Positions 36,875 to 46,251 are shown, counted from the stretch's first letter. The stretch: 64,000 bases of DNA from Nocardia flavorosea (GCF_015477805.1 NZ_JADLQL010000002.1:1178001-1242000); one strand, 5' to 3'. Notes: generated by a model not told the origin, from the sequence alone. Numbers and translations are program-made.

Positions 36875-38443
36875 ATGACCACCGGTGCGCAGGCCCTCGA
36901 CGAGCCGATCCGTTCGCGTCGCAACCACTGGAACAACCAGATCGCCGCGCATGCGGTGATGCGGCCCGACGAGGTCGCGATCCGTTTTCGCGGTGCCGAC
37001 ACCACCTGGCGACAGCTGCACGAACGGTCGCAGAAATTCGCCGACGCGCTCGCCCGCCGCGGCGTCGGCTTCGGCGACCGGGTACTCCTCCTGGCCCTCA
37101 ACTACCCCGAATACCTGGAAGCCGTGTTCGGGATCAACGCGCTCGGCGCGATCGCGGTGCCGGTGAACTTCCGGCTCACCCCGCCCGAGGTCGCCTATAT
37201 CGTCGGCGACAGCGGTGCCAAGGCCGTGGTCACCGATACGGTGCTGCAGCCGCTGGCGACCGCGGTGCAGGCACAGGCCACCGGGCTCGACCACTGCTTC
37301 GTGATCGGCGGAAGCAGCGGTGAGGGTGTTATCGGCTACGACGACGCCATCGCCGAAGAGGGCGCCGCGCACACTCCGCTCGATATTCCCGAAGACACCC
37401 CGTGCCTCATCATGTACACCTCCGGGACCACCGGTAGCCCCAAGGGCGCGGTCCTGTCCTACGGCAATATGAACGCGCAGGCGCTCACCTGTATCCGGGC
37501 GCTGGCGATCGAGCCGGAGTCGGTGGGTTTCTGCACGTCCCCGCTGTTCCATATCGCCGGCCTCGGCAGCCTCGCGCCGGCGTTCATGCTGGGTTCCAAA
37601 ACGGTGCTGCATCCGCTGGGCGCCTTCAGCGCCACCGAATTCCTCGACGCCGTCGAGGCCGAGCAGGCCACCACGGCGTTCTGCGTACCGGCCCAATGGC
37701 AGCTGATCTGCGACGACCCGACGGTGAAACAGCGCAAACTGGCGTTGAAGGCGCTGAGCTGGGGTGCCGCTCCCGCGTCCGACACCGTGCTGAAGGCCAT
37801 GGCCGATGCGTTCCCCGACGCGTTCAACGTGGCGGTGTTCGGACAGACCGAGATGTCGCCGATCACCTGCGTCCTCGAAGGTAAGGACGCCATCCGCAAG
37901 CTCGGTTCGGTCGGCAAGGTCATCCCCACCATCCAGGCCCGGATCGTCGACGACGAGATGAACGATGTGGCGCCCGGCGAGGTCGGCGAGATCGTCTACC
38001 GCGGCCCCACCATGATGTCGGGCTACTGGAACAAGCCCGAGGCCACCGCGGACGCCTTCGCCGGCGGCTGGTTCCACTCCGGCGACCTGGTGCGCCAGGA
38101 CGAAGAAGGCTTCGTCTACGTCGTGGACCGCAAGAAGGACATGATCATCTCCGGCGGGGAGAACATCTACTGCGCGGAGGTCGAGAACGTCCTGTTCGCC
38201 CACCCGAAGATCCGGGAGGCCGCGGTAATCGGCCGGGCGCACGAGAAATGGGGTGAGGTCCCGGTGGCCGTGGTCGCACTCGAAGATACCGACGGCACCC
38301 TCACTCTCGAGGAACTGGAACCGTTCCTCAACGAGAACCTGGCCCGCTACAAGCATCCGAAGGAACTGGTGGTCGTCGCGGAGCTGCCGCGCAACGCCAG
38401 CGGCAAGGTCGTGAAGGTGGAGCTGCGCAAGGACAACGCGTAG
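36875..38443 (+). CDS. fadD5: Long-chain fatty-acid-CoA ligase, FadD5-like
   Basis: A 522-residue acyl-CoA synthetase. The AMP-binding P-loop is YTSGTTGSPKGAVLS, A5 is FGQTEMSP, the hinge is DRKKDMIISGGENIYC and the A10 Lys lies in PRNASGKVVK. Segments such as VLSWGAAPA, SVGKVIPTIQARIVD and MNDVAPGEVGEIVYR resemble M. tuberculosis FadD5, which recycles mycolic acids and is encoded in the mce1 operon. No mce or yrbE genes lie nearby here. GAGGAG eight bases before ATG 36875 decides the start; an in-frame ATG 29 codons earlier has none. A strong hairpin ends the transcript. Confidence 0.88.
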   Translation: MTTGAQALDEPIRSRRNHWNNQIAAHAVMRPDEVAIRFRGADTTWRQLHERSQKFADALARRGVGFGDRVLLLALNYPEYLEAVFGINALGAIAVPVNFRLTPPEVAYIVGDSGAKAVVTDTVLQPLATAVQAQATGLDHCFVIGGSSGEGVIGYDDAIAEEGAAHTPLDIPEDTPCLIMYTSGTTGSPKGAVLSYGNMNAQALTCIRALAIEPESVGFCTSPLFHIAGLGSLAPAFMLGSKTVLHPLGAFSATEFLDAVEAEQATTAFCVPAQWQLICDDPTVKQRKLALKALSWGAAPASDTVLKAMADAFPDAFNVAVFGQTEMSPITCVLEGKDAIRKLGSVGKVIPTIQARIVDDEMNDVAPGEVGEIVYRGPTMMSGYWNKPEATADAFAGGWFHSGDLVRQDEEGFVYVVDRKKDMIISGGENIYCAEVENVLFAHPKIREAAVIGRAHEKWGEVPVAVVALEDTDGTLTLEELEPFLNENLARYKHPKELVVVAELPRNASGKVVKVELRKDNA

Positions 38444-38466
38444 TCGGCACCGCACTCGAGCACACA

Positions 38467-38499
38467 CCGGATCGGCCGGTTCCGAACCGGCCGATCCGG
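38467..38499 (+). terminator. Terminator after the FadD5-like gene
   Basis: A perfect 15-bp stem (CCGGATCGGCCGGTT and its complement) with a CCG loop starts 23 bp after the stop codon. Confidence 0.7.
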
Positions 38500-38575
38500 C
38501 ATCGCTTACGGGCGCCCGGAGATATTTTTCCGACCCGCTGTACGGCGCGATCGTCCATAGTCGAGGATCTACGGC

Positions 38576-39166
38576 ATGCCGGATCAAAACGCTGCTGTCC
38601 TCGCCCTGCACTGGCAGGTGAATGTCATTCGGCCGGAAGGTTTCTTCGGCCCGATGCTCGCCGAACCGGTGGCCGCCAGCGGAGTCGTGCAACGCGCCGC
38701 CGACTTCCACAAACAGGCCGCGGAACTGGGGTTACCGATCGTCTTCACCCGGTTCACCGTCCCCGAGGGCGAGGGCCGGCTGGTACGCAATACCGGGTTC
38801 ATGGAATCGGTCGGCGCGGCACAGCACGATTTCCGGCCGGATGCCCCCGGCAGCCGCCTGATCGAGGAGATGGCCGATCAGGCCGACCATATCGTCGACA
38901 ACCAGAAGCTTTCCGGTCTGGCCGGTAACGATCTACCCCGCTGGCTGGTGGAAAACGATATCGACACCCTGTTCCTCACCGGTGTCGCGACCAACCTCAC
39001 GGTCGAGCAGACCGCGCGCCACGGCACCGACCTCGGTTTCACCGTCTACACGGTCGCAGATTGTGTAGCCGCAGCCGACCACCAGGTACACACCGCCTCG
39101 CTGGCCAATATCGCACTGGTCAGCGCGGGCCTGCGCACCACAGCAGACGCCTTCGGAAACAACTGA
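38576..39166 (+). CDS. Isochorismatase-family protein lacking the catalytic Cys
   Basis: A 196-residue protein with the isochorismatase-like hydrolase fold. The family's Asp in the first strand (usually IDMQ) is replaced by His12 (LALHWQ). The catalytic-loop Lys is kept (NQKLSG, Lys111). The nucleophile loop reads TGVATNLTVEQTARHG, with Thr142 where cysteine hydrolases have Cys. Residues after that (DLGFTVYTVADCVAAADH) are normal. With Asp and Cys both changed it cannot use the standard amidase mechanism. It may be a true isochorismatase-like enzyme using another acid, or a binding protein. GAGG precedes ATG 38576. It follows the FadD5 terminator and converges on the large membrane protein. 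Confidence 0.8.
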   Translation: MPDQNAAVLALHWQVNVIRPEGFFGPMLAEPVAASGVVQRAADFHKQAAELGLPIVFTRFTVPEGEGRLVRNTGFMESVGAAQHDFRPDAPGSRLIEEMADQADHIVDNQKLSGLAGNDLPRWLVENDIDTLFLTGVATNLTVEQTARHGTDLGFTVYTVADCVAAADHQVHTASLANIALVSAGLRTTADAFGNN

Positions 39167-39240
39167 CCCCCTGTCCCGCCCCAGTAACTCCCTGCGCCCC
39201 ACCCGATGGCGCCCCTCCCAATCCAAGGGGGCCCGAACCC

Positions 39241-39259
39241 GCGCCGCCGGAGGCGGCGC
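39241..39259. terminator. Short GC hairpin between convergent genes
   Basis: GCGCCGCC-GGA-GGCGGCGC is an 8-bp perfect stem 75 bp after the isochorismatase-like gene and 12 bp before the end of the opposing membrane-protein gene. Confidence 0.5.
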
Positions 39260-39271
39260 AATATACACAGC

Positions 39272-41656
39272 TCAGATCATGTTCTTGTCGGTCATCCAGC
39301 GCATTACCTGCCAGCCGCAGAACACCGGGATCCAGCAGGTGAGTACCCGGTAGAGCAGAACCGACGGCACCGCGACCTCGGCGGGTAGGCCGAACGCGGC
39401 CAAGCCGCCGATCAGCGCCGCCTCGACCGCGCCGACACCACCGGGTGTGGGCGCGGCCGAGGCCAGGGTGCCGCCGATCATCGTCACGATGGTGACGGTG
39501 ACGAATGTCGTGCCACCACCGAACGCCTGCACACTCGCCCACAGCGCCAACGCTTGGCCCAGCGTCAGCGCCGCGCAGCCGAGCACGATGACCGCGCAGC
39601 GTTTCGGGTCGCGGGCCAGCCGGGCCAGCTCCCCGATGACCTCCTGCAACTGGGGTAACACCGAGGTGTTCAACCAGCGGCGTAGTTTCGGCACGAACAT
39701 GAACGTGCCGATGATGCCGACCCCCACGCCGCCGATCAGGTAGAGCACGGTGGGTGAGGGCACGAAATGCGAGAGGTTCGCCGAGGTTCCGGCTGCCACA
39801 CTGAACAGCACCAGCAGCCCGATATGGGTCGACACCTGAACGGCCTGCTGTAATGCCACCGCCGCGGTGGCGCGGACCGCGCCGACGCCGCCCTTCTGAA
39901 GGAATCGCACACTCAACGCCAAACCGCCGACCCGCGCCGGTGTGGTGGTGGCTGCGAAGGTGTTCGCGATCTGCATGAGTACCAGCGGCCAATACTTCAC
40001 CACGCCGGAGGCGCAGGCCCACAGCGCGGCCGCGGTGCCGAGGTAGGTCAGCGAGGACAGTGCCAAACCGCCCAGCGCCCACCACCAGTTGGCCTCCCGG
40101 AGCTGCGTGAAGAAGGTCGGTACTGCGCTGATGAACGGGTAGGCGACGTAGACCAGGCCGATCAGCAGTACCAGCTGGAGCAGGCTCTTGCGGTTGAACC
40201 GGGTGATCTGTTCGGCCTCGATCCGGTCCTGGCCCGTTTGGGTCCGCACTTCGTCGCGGGCCGCCGTAACCGCCGATTTCCATTCGGGGATCGAGACGCG
40301 GATGCCGCGCGGCATGGCGAATTTGGTGAGCCGACGCGAAGCGGTGAGCACGGTCTCCTCGCCGAGGACCTCGATCGCCGACCGGACCGCTTCCGCCGGG
40401 CCGAACACCGCGGTCATCGAGACCAGCAGCTGGGCGATATCGGATTGCAGCTGCGCATCCGAGGCGCACAATTCGGCCGCCGTGAAACCGCCGAATACCG
40501 CGCCCCGCTCGCTCACCCGGATCTCGGCGGGCCGTAGTTCGCCGTGCGCGATTCCGCGTTCCCGCAGAACCGTGAGCGCCTGCCAGACCGCACGCAACGC
40601 GGCGGTATCGGAGGGGTCCTGTTCGATCGAGCGCCCGGCGGGCAGGGTGTGGGCGTAGAGCATCCAGCCACGGGGCAACCCCGCCACCGCCACCGGCCGG
40701 TGCGCGGCCACCCCCAGTTCGTCCAGCGCGATCGCCATCAGCGCCCGGTGCTCCACGGCGCGGTGCATGGAGCCGTGCAGGGGTGCGGTCTCGGTAGAAC
40801 GGAAGGTGAGCCGGCGCCACAGTTGGCGCACCGCGCTGAGTGTGCGCTGATTCTTTCCGTACAGCTCGACCACCAGCGCCCGCTCGCGCTCCTCGATCGT
40901 CGCCGACAGCATCAGCGCGCCGGGACCGGCCGGACGGACAACAGTGAGCCGGTTGACGGTGTAGCCACGGCGGGCCAGTTGGCGGACAGCCGCGTCCAGC
41001 GGAACCTCCAGCGCCGGCGTTCCCACCAGGAGCACGATCACCGCACCCACCAGCCAGCCGACGGCCAGACCGAACATGGCCCGTGCCGGGACGACGGTGC
41101 TGACCACCAGATGCATCGGCGCGAAAGCCAGGATCAGTGCCCACAGCCAGCGCCGCGGCCGTACCGGCAGCCACGGGCTGGAAACCGTGAGCACCGCGGC
41201 GAGCATGGCTATCCAGCGGGGATCGTCCAGGAATTGCTGGAGGAAGGTTTTGTCGGCCAGATTCTCCGGCACCTGCAGATGCCACTGCGGAGCCGACAGA
41301 CCGTTCGGCGTGATGGACAACAGCAGGCCCGCCACCAGGCCCGCGGTGGCGTATCCGGTGAGCAGTTTCCACTGCCCGCCCCACACCAGTTCCACCAGGA
41401 TCGCGAAGGGCAGGATCAGGATGGCGATCCCGTACAGCAGGTAGACGAGGTTCGATTGGTCCGGATTGAGGAATCCGACGATATTGGACACCGAACGTTC
41501 GAGCGCCAGCCATTCCGGCCGGGTGATCAGCGACCCGGCGACGACCACGGCCACGCCGGCGATCGCGAAGACGACACGCAGAATATCGCTGGTCCGCCTG
41601 GTGAGCGGTTGTAGCAGGCTGCCCGTTACCGGGATCTCCCGCCCATCGACTCGCAT
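39272..41656 (-). CDS. Large membrane protein with kinase-like insert and LPG-synthase-type domain
   Basis: A 794-residue protein in three parts. The N-terminal third has about six membrane helices (ILRVVFAIAGVAVVVAGSL onward). The middle (about 280-490) is soluble and protein-kinase-like, with a degenerate catalytic-loop-like GIAHGELRPAEIRVSE. The C-terminal 300 residues are a lysylphosphatidylglycerol-synthase membrane domain (UPF0104), with TTTPARVGGLALSVRFLQKGG and ASAAPTPGGVGAVEAALIGGL. Mycobacteria have a protein with the same opening (MRVDGREIPVTGSLLQPLTR), which sets the start at ATG 41656 rather than 75 codons earlier. There is no aminoacyl-transferase domain, so flippase-like lipid handling is the best guess. 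It is divergent from a GDSL hydrolase. Confidence 0.78.
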   Translation of the reverse strand: MRVDGREIPVTGSLLQPLTRRTSDILRVVFAIAGVAVVVAGSLITRPEWLALERSVSNIVGFLNPDQSNLVYLLYGIAILILPFAILVELVWGGQWKLLTGYATAGLVAGLLLSITPNGLSAPQWHLQVPENLADKTFLQQFLDDPRWIAMLAAVLTVSSPWLPVRPRRWLWALILAFAPMHLVVSTVVPARAMFGLAVGWLVGAVIVLLVGTPALEVPLDAAVRQLARRGYTVNRLTVVRPAGPGALMLSATIEERERALVVELYGKNQRTLSAVRQLWRRLTFRSTETAPLHGSMHRAVEHRALMAIALDELGVAAHRPVAVAGLPRGWMLYAHTLPAGRSIEQDPSDTAALRAVWQALTVLRERGIAHGELRPAEIRVSERGAVFGGFTAAELCASDAQLQSDIAQLLVSMTAVFGPAEAVRSAIEVLGEETVLTASRRLTKFAMPRGIRVSIPEWKSAVTAARDEVRTQTGQDRIEAEQITRFNRKSLLQLVLLIGLVYVAYPFISAVPTFFTQLREANWWWALGGLALSSLTYLGTAAALWACASGVVKYWPLVLMQIANTFAATTTPARVGGLALSVRFLQKGGVGAVRATAAVALQQAVQVSTHIGLLVLFSVAAGTSANLSHFVPSPTVLYLIGGVGVGIIGTFMFVPKLRRWLNTSVLPQLQEVIGELARLARDPKRCAVIVLGCAALTLGQALALWASVQAFGGGTTFVTVTIVTMIGGTLASAAPTPGGVGAVEAALIGGLAAFGLPAEVAVPSVLLYRVLTCWIPVFCGWQVMRWMTDKNMI

Positions 41657-41774
41657 GTCGTATCGGTACTTTCGGATCGAGGTGAAGCCGGTCGGCCGCC
41701 CGTACACACCAGATCGTGAGTATGCAGGGGGCCGAGCCGGACGATACACACCAACACGCTGCCAGAATCTGCGG

Positions 41775-42374
41775 GTGAACAATGACCTACGCATCTGTTT
41801 CGTCGGAGATTCCCTCGTCGCCGGGGTAGGGGATACCGAGGCGCTGGGCTGGAGCGGGAGACTGACGGTCGACGCGTACACCGCCGGCTTGGCGCCGACC
41901 GCCTACAACCTGGGTGTCCGGCGGCAGACCTCGACCGATATCGCCTGCCGCTGGCAGGCGGAATGCCGGCAGCGCCTGCCCCGCGAGGTTGCGGGCCGGG
42001 TGGTGTTCTCGTTCGGGGTCAACGACACGATGCTGATCGAGGGCCGCACCAGAGTGGACGCCGGCACGTCGGTGGCGAATCTGCGCGAGATGCTCGCGGG
42101 CGCGCACGCGGAATCCTGGCCTGTCCTCGTGGTGGGCCCACCGCCGGTGGACGATGTGCAGCACAACCGCCGCACCGCCGGACTCGACGAACGATTCGGC
42201 CGGGTCTGTGCCGAACACGACGTTCCCTATGTCAGCAGTTGTCACCGACTGGCGGCCGATCCGGTGTGGACGGCGCAGGTGCGGGCAGGGGACGGAGCAC
42301 ATCCCGGAGCGGCCGGATATGCCGTGTTCGCGGAACTGGTGCTGCCGGTATGGCGGGAATGGCTTGGGTACTGA
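41775..42374 (+). CDS. GDSL/SGNH-family hydrolase
   Basis: A 199-residue esterase-like protein with all four SGNH blocks: FVGDSLVAGVGD (Ser13), a Gly in block II (NLGVRR), FSFGVNDTM with the Asn, and DGAHPGAAGY with the Asp-x-x-His pair. There is no signal peptide, so it is cytoplasmic. GTG 41775 has no Shine-Dalgarno, but CAGAAT ends six bases before it, suggesting a leaderless mRNA. The much longer upstream frame overlaps the opposite-strand membrane gene and is not credible. Typical activities are lipase, esterase or deacylase; the substrate is open. Confidence 0.85.
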   Translation: MNNDLRICFVGDSLVAGVGDTEALGWSGRLTVDAYTAGLAPTAYNLGVRRQTSTDIACRWQAECRQRLPREVAGRVVFSFGVNDTMLIEGRTRVDAGTSVANLREMLAGAHAESWPVLVVGPPPVDDVQHNRRTAGLDERFGRVCAEHDVPYVSSCHRLAADPVWTAQVRAGDGAHPGAAGYAVFAELVLPVWREWLGY

Positions 42375-42477
42375 CCCCGGCGGCCGATGCCCAGGGCAGC
42401 GTTTCCGGGAGGCCGGTTCCGCGTCGGCGAACGTCCCAGACGGCGCGGTTTGGTCACCGCCACCATGTCCCCGTGAC

Positions 42478-43851
42478 TCAACCCGCGGGGACACCCGAGA
42501 CGGAACCGCCCCGCACCCCGGCGAAGACCGCACCGAGTTCGGGTACCGCCCGCACCAGCTCGGCACCGTAATCACATTCGCATTCCAGCTGGCTCAATGT
42601 CCCGACCATGGTGAGCGAGGCACGGGCGAACGGTGTGCAGTCGGGCGGCAGGGTCAGTTCCCGCATCACATTGGTCAGCCGCAGACTCGTGGTGCGCAGC
42701 ACCTGCTTACGCAACCAGGGCGTGGTCAGCCGGAAGCGTTCGTGCCGGACCGGCTCACCACATGCCGAAAGCGCCGATTCCAGCGCGACCGCGTCGAACT
42801 CCCGGCCCGGTAGCGCGAAGCCGTGGGTACGCACCGCCGTTTCCAGCGCTGCCGGCCCGCCGTTGAAAATCGCATCGCACATCTGCACGGCCAAATCGAT
42901 GAACCCGGGATGCGGCCAGGGCGCACAGGCGCCGAAATCCGCCACGCCCAGCCGGCCGTCGGGCAGCAGCCACAGATTGCCCGGATGCGGATCGCAGTAC
43001 AACAACCCGTGCCGATCCCAACCGGTGAGGACGAACCGCATCATCAACTCACCGACCCGGTCACGCTGCTCCCGGGTGCCCGAACCGATGATCCGTGTCG
43101 CCGGCGTGCCCCGCACCCACTCCGAAATGAGGACATCGCCACGCTGTTCCAGCACTTCCGGAACATAGAACTCGGCACTGTCGCGGTAACTGGCCGCGAA
43201 CGTGCGCTGATTCTCGGCCTCGCCCGCGTAGTCCAGTTCCGCCCGCACGCTCTCGCACAATGCCTCGGTCACCGATTTCACATCCGCGCCCGGCAACAGC
43301 ACCGAGGCCAGGATCGAAATCCGCCGCAACTGCAGCAGATCCGATTCCACCGCGGTCCGTGCGCCCGGGTACATCACCTTCACCGCGACCTCGCGCCCGT
43401 CGTGCCACACCCCCCGGTGCACCTGGCCGATCGAGGCCGCCGCGGCCCGGCGATCGTCGAATTCGCGGAACAGCTCGCGCCATTGTGGGCCGAACGTAGC
43501 GGCCATCACCCCGTGCACGGTCGCCGGCAGCATCACCGGCGCCGAATCCTGCAGCCGGGCCAGCGCCGCCTGGTACGGCGCCGCGATATCGCGCGGCAGC
43601 GCGAGCTGATAGATCGCGAGCAACTGCCCGAGCTTGGCGGCGCAGCCCTTCAATTCGCCCAGCACCGCGAACATATGCTCGGCGGTGCGGCTCTGGATAT
43701 CCCGGTTCACCTCCTGCGCGGGCCGCCCGAGCGCCCGGCGGCCCGCCCCCGCCGCCTGCCGGCCCGCATAGGCGACCGGCAGTGCCATGAGCTTGGCGCT
43801 GCGCAGCGCCGGGCGTACCGGTGGCGCGCCCGAATCGCGTCGACTGCTCAT
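42478..43851 (-). CDS. ABC1/UbiB-family atypical kinase
   Basis: A 457-residue member of the ABC1 (AarF/UbiB/COQ8) family. The KxGQ motif is AAKLGQLLA, the Ala-rich loop is AAASIGQVHRGVW, the ATP-site Lys lies in VAVKVMYPG, the catalytic loop is CDPHPGNLW and the metal-binding motif VADFGA. These proteins have ATPase or lipid-related activities, and some support quinone biosynthesis. ATG 43851 is chosen from family length; a longer open frame upstream crosses the GntR gene and is a shadow. The GGGGA before the start is very close. It is divergent from the GntR regulator, which probably controls it. Confidence 0.85.
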   Translation of the reverse strand: MSSRRDSGAPPVRPALRSAKLMALPVAYAGRQAAGAGRRALGRPAQEVNRDIQSRTAEHMFAVLGELKGCAAKLGQLLAIYQLALPRDIAAPYQAALARLQDSAPVMLPATVHGVMAATFGPQWRELFREFDDRRAAAASIGQVHRGVWHDGREVAVKVMYPGARTAVESDLLQLRRISILASVLLPGADVKSVTEALCESVRAELDYAGEAENQRTFAASYRDSAEFYVPEVLEQRGDVLISEWVRGTPATRIIGSGTREQRDRVGELMMRFVLTGWDRHGLLYCDPHPGNLWLLPDGRLGVADFGACAPWPHPGFIDLAVQMCDAIFNGGPAALETAVRTHGFALPGREFDAVALESALSACGEPVRHERFRLTTPWLRKQVLRTTSLRLTNVMRELTLPPDCTPFARASLTMVGTLSQLECECDYGAELVRAVPELGAVFAGVRGGSVSGVPAG

Positions 43852-43888
43852 ATCCCCAATCCCGAACCGAATCGCTTGTTCTCCTGTG

Positions 43889-43915
43889 CAGTCTGGCATA
43901 TTTGTGCATAGACTG
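43889..43915. promoter_or_regulatory. Inverted repeat in the ABC1-GntR divergent promoter
   Basis: CAGTCT and AGACTG (43889-43894 and 43910-43915) enclose an A/T-rich 15-bp spacer with GCATATTTGTGCAT. The site is central in the 99-bp intergenic region and would fit the dimeric GntR regulator encoded next to it. Confidence 0.4.
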
Positions 43916-43950
43916 TCTGGGACGTAACAACTGCCGAGAGAGGTGTATCC

Positions 43951-44739
43951 ATGGGGTCCCGCACGGTGGTCGCCGACGTCGCCGACGAACTGGCCCGGCG
44001 GGTCGCCGCAGGGGAATACCAGCCGGGTGAGCTGATGCCCTCGGTCCGCCAGGTCGCCGACGAGTTCGAAATGAACCGGGCCACCGCGCAGCTCACGCTC
44101 GGCCGGCTGGAATCCTACGGTTTCGTGGAAGCCCGGCGCGGTAAGGGCTTCACCATCCGCGAGGTGCGTTCGGCCGGCGGGCTGGACGTCTACCGGCACC
44201 TCTTCCGTTTCTCCATCCCGATGCCCGATGTCGCGATCGAGATGTTCCGGGATATCGTCGAGGTCGAGCGCGGGATCGTCATGGAAGCGCTGCTCGCCTA
44301 CACCGGCGCCGCGCCGGGTGGCCCTGTCGCCGCCGGTTTCGATCTGGCCGAGCTCAAGGCCGAAGTCGATGCGCTGGAAGCCCTGGCCCGCACCGACGTA
44401 CCCGATCACCGCCGCATCCTGGCCATCGAGATCGGTATCGTGCGACGGTTGCTCGTCGCCCTCGAATCGAGCCTGCAGCGCGCAATCCTGAACTCGATCG
44501 GCGAGATGGTCCTCGAGGTACCGGAGGCCGTCGAGGCATATTTCGCCGGCGCGGCCGATCTGCACGTCCTGGTCTGGCGCGCGCTGATCGCGGTATGGGA
44601 ATCGGAATCCGGCCCGTCCCCCGCGCAACTGGCCCTGTTCGAAGACCTGTTCGGGATCTACCACCACAAGGTGATCAACCGCTTCGAGGAACTCCTCGGC
44701 ACGCAAGGGCAGCCGGAGATCCACGCTGTCACAGCCTGA
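43951..44739 (+). CDS. GntR-family transcriptional regulator
   Basis: A 262-residue regulator. The N-terminal winged helix has VAAGEYQPGELMPSVRQVAD and the recognition helix region MNRATAQLTLGRLESYGFVE, with a wing RRGKGFTI. The C-terminal 180 residues are helical and acidic, as in the FadR/FCD-type effector domain, but the metal-binding residues of FCD cannot be picked out with certainty. It is divergent from the ABC1 kinase gene across 99 bp, which suggests autoregulation and control of that gene. GAGAGG precedes ATG 43951. A small hairpin (CGGCAC-GTCT-GTGCCG) lies 32 bp after its stop. Confidence 0.85.
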   Translation: MGSRTVVADVADELARRVAAGEYQPGELMPSVRQVADEFEMNRATAQLTLGRLESYGFVEARRGKGFTIREVRSAGGLDVYRHLFRFSIPMPDVAIEMFRDIVEVERGIVMEALLAYTGAAPGGPVAAGFDLAELKAEVDALEALARTDVPDHRRILAIEIGIVRRLLVALESSLQRAILNSIGEMVLEVPEAVEAYFAGAADLHVLVWRALIAVWESESGPSPAQLALFEDLFGIYHHKVINRFEELLGTQGQPEIHAVTA

Positions 44740-45123
44740 GCTGCGCTCCAGCGCTCATCCGGCGCAGGTACGGCACGTCTGTGCCGCAATCCGGCACATA
44801 CGTCCGCTGCATCCCGGATGGAAGTACGCCGTGGGCCGAATCTTTCAGGAAATCGCTGGGACTCGGCATCCGCCGACGAGTTTCCTGCGGCTCTTGCCCG
44901 GAGACGCTCACCGGACTCGGTAGCAGTTGCCGCGTACCGGTTCGTGCGGTGGATGGGTTGTCGCTATCGGCGTGGATCAAAGAACGAATCTGCACAATAC
45001 GACCTTCCGGCCCGCGGTTGCGGGCCGTGGCCGTGCGCGATTCTCGGCGCCGAGTTCAGCGCGGCCCTCGAAGGGTCGCACGACGCCTGGGGGCCTCGAC
45101 CCCCGGTGCCGAAGGCGCCGAAA
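44740..45123. other. Gene-free stretch with two hairpins
   Basis: About 380 bp between convergent genes. CGGCAC-GTCT-GTGCCG (44771-44786) follows the GntR gene. GGCCCGC-GGTT-GCGGGCC (45009-45026) lies beyond the end of the opposing nitronate monooxygenase. I see no coding frame worth reporting. Confidence 0.5.
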
Positions 45124-46251
45124 TTACCCGGCGTCGTTGAGTTTGTTCAGGCGCTCGCAGGCGTTGACGTAATCCTCGATGAGGCGGTTCATCACGTCGG
45201 CCGAACGTTCGGTCTTGTTCATCATGCCGACGATCTGGCCCACCGGGTTGAAGTTCACGTCCTTGGCGGCCTCCGGGTAACGGTGGCCGCGTTTCACACC
45301 GTCCAGCGCGACCATCATCTGCAGCGGCATGGGCAGCGGATCCGGGTTGTCGGCCGACTCCCAGGCATCGGTCCAGTCGTTGCGCAGCATCCGGGCCGGT
45401 TTACCGGTCCAGGAGCGGGAGCGGATGGTGTCGTGGCTGGAGGCGTCGATCAGGGTCTGCATCTGGGCGGGCGGCACATTGGCCTCTTCCACGGTGAGCC
45501 AGATGGAACCGGTCCAGGCGCCGGCAGCGCCCATCGCCATGGCGGCCGCGACCTGGCGGCCGTCGCCGATACCGCCCGCCGCCAGCACCGGCAGATCGCC
45601 AACGGCGTCGATGACCTGCGGCCACAGCACCAGTGAGGACACTTCACCGCAGTGCCCGCCGCCTTCGGTGCCCTGGCAGACCACGAAGTCCAGGCCCGCG
45701 TCCTTGTGGTTCAGCGCATGCTTCACCGAACCGCACAGCGCGCCGATGAGGCGGCCGGACTCCTGGATCTGGGAGACGAACTCCGGGGGTGGTGTGCCCA
45801 GGGCATTGGCGACCAGTTTCGCCTTCGGATGCCTCAGGATCACCTCGACCTGCGGCGCCGCGGTGGTGGCCGTCCAGCCGAGCAGCTGCGGGTGCACTTC
45901 CTCTTCGGGAAGTTTCGGCACACCGTGATCGGACAGGATCTTCTCGGCGAAATCGCGATGGCCCTGCGGGACGTGCTTGGCAAGTTCGGCCTCGAGCTCC
46001 TCGGGGGAAAGCCCGTCGATGCCCTTGCCCTCGTACTTGGACGGGATCACCAGGTCGACACCGTAGGGGTTGTCGCCGACGTGTTCGTCGAGCCAGGCCA
46101 GTTCGACCTCGAGCTGTTCGGCCGTGAATCCGACCGCCCCGAGTACGCCGAGACCACCGGCGTTGCTGACCGCGGCCGCCACATCGCGGCAGTGGGTGAA
46201 GGCGAATATGGGGAACTCGATCCCCAGCCGGTCGCAGATATCGGTACGCAT
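45124..46251 (-). CDS. Nitronate monooxygenase-family FMN enzyme (Rv1533-like)
   Basis: A 375-residue FMN enzyme of the longer subgroup. It opens with LGIEFPIFAFTHCRDVAAAV and NAGGLGVLGA. The active-site loop is VCQGTEGGGHCGEVSSLVL, the phosphate site is VLAAGGIGDGRQVAAAMAMGA, and a distinctive SRSWTGKPARMLRNDWTDAW follows. This pattern resembles M. tuberculosis Rv1533 rather than the nitronate monooxygenase at 35.6 kb, so the two are not recent duplicates. True substrate unknown. ATG 46251 lies 227 bp downstream of a KstR-like box, which would place the gene in steroid metabolism. A hairpin-forming repeat sits between the box and the gene. Confidence 0.87.
   Translation of the reverse strand: MRTDICDRLGIEFPIFAFTHCRDVAAAVSNAGGLGVLGAVGFTAEQLEVELAWLDEHVGDNPYGVDLVIPSKYEGKGIDGLSPEELEAELAKHVPQGHRDFAEKILSDHGVPKLPEEEVHPQLLGWTATTAAPQVEVILRHPKAKLVANALGTPPPEFVSQIQESGRLIGALCGSVKHALNHKDAGLDFVVCQGTEGGGHCGEVSSLVLWPQVIDAVGDLPVLAAGGIGDGRQVAAAMAMGAAGAWTGSIWLTVEEANVPPAQMQTLIDASSHDTIRSRSWTGKPARMLRNDWTDAWESADNPDPLPMPLQMMVALDGVKRGHRYPEAAKDVNFNPVGQIVGMMNKTERSADVMNRLIEDYVNACERLNKLNDAG

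Noticed and set aside
36755..38710. A 651-codon minus-strand frame across the FadD5-like gene
   Set aside because: Shadow of the ligase frame; no start signal or domain.
39120..41513. A 797-codon frame overlapping the large membrane protein in another phase
   Set aside because: Gly/Arg/Ala-rich with no motif; the in-phase protein has helices and family signatures.
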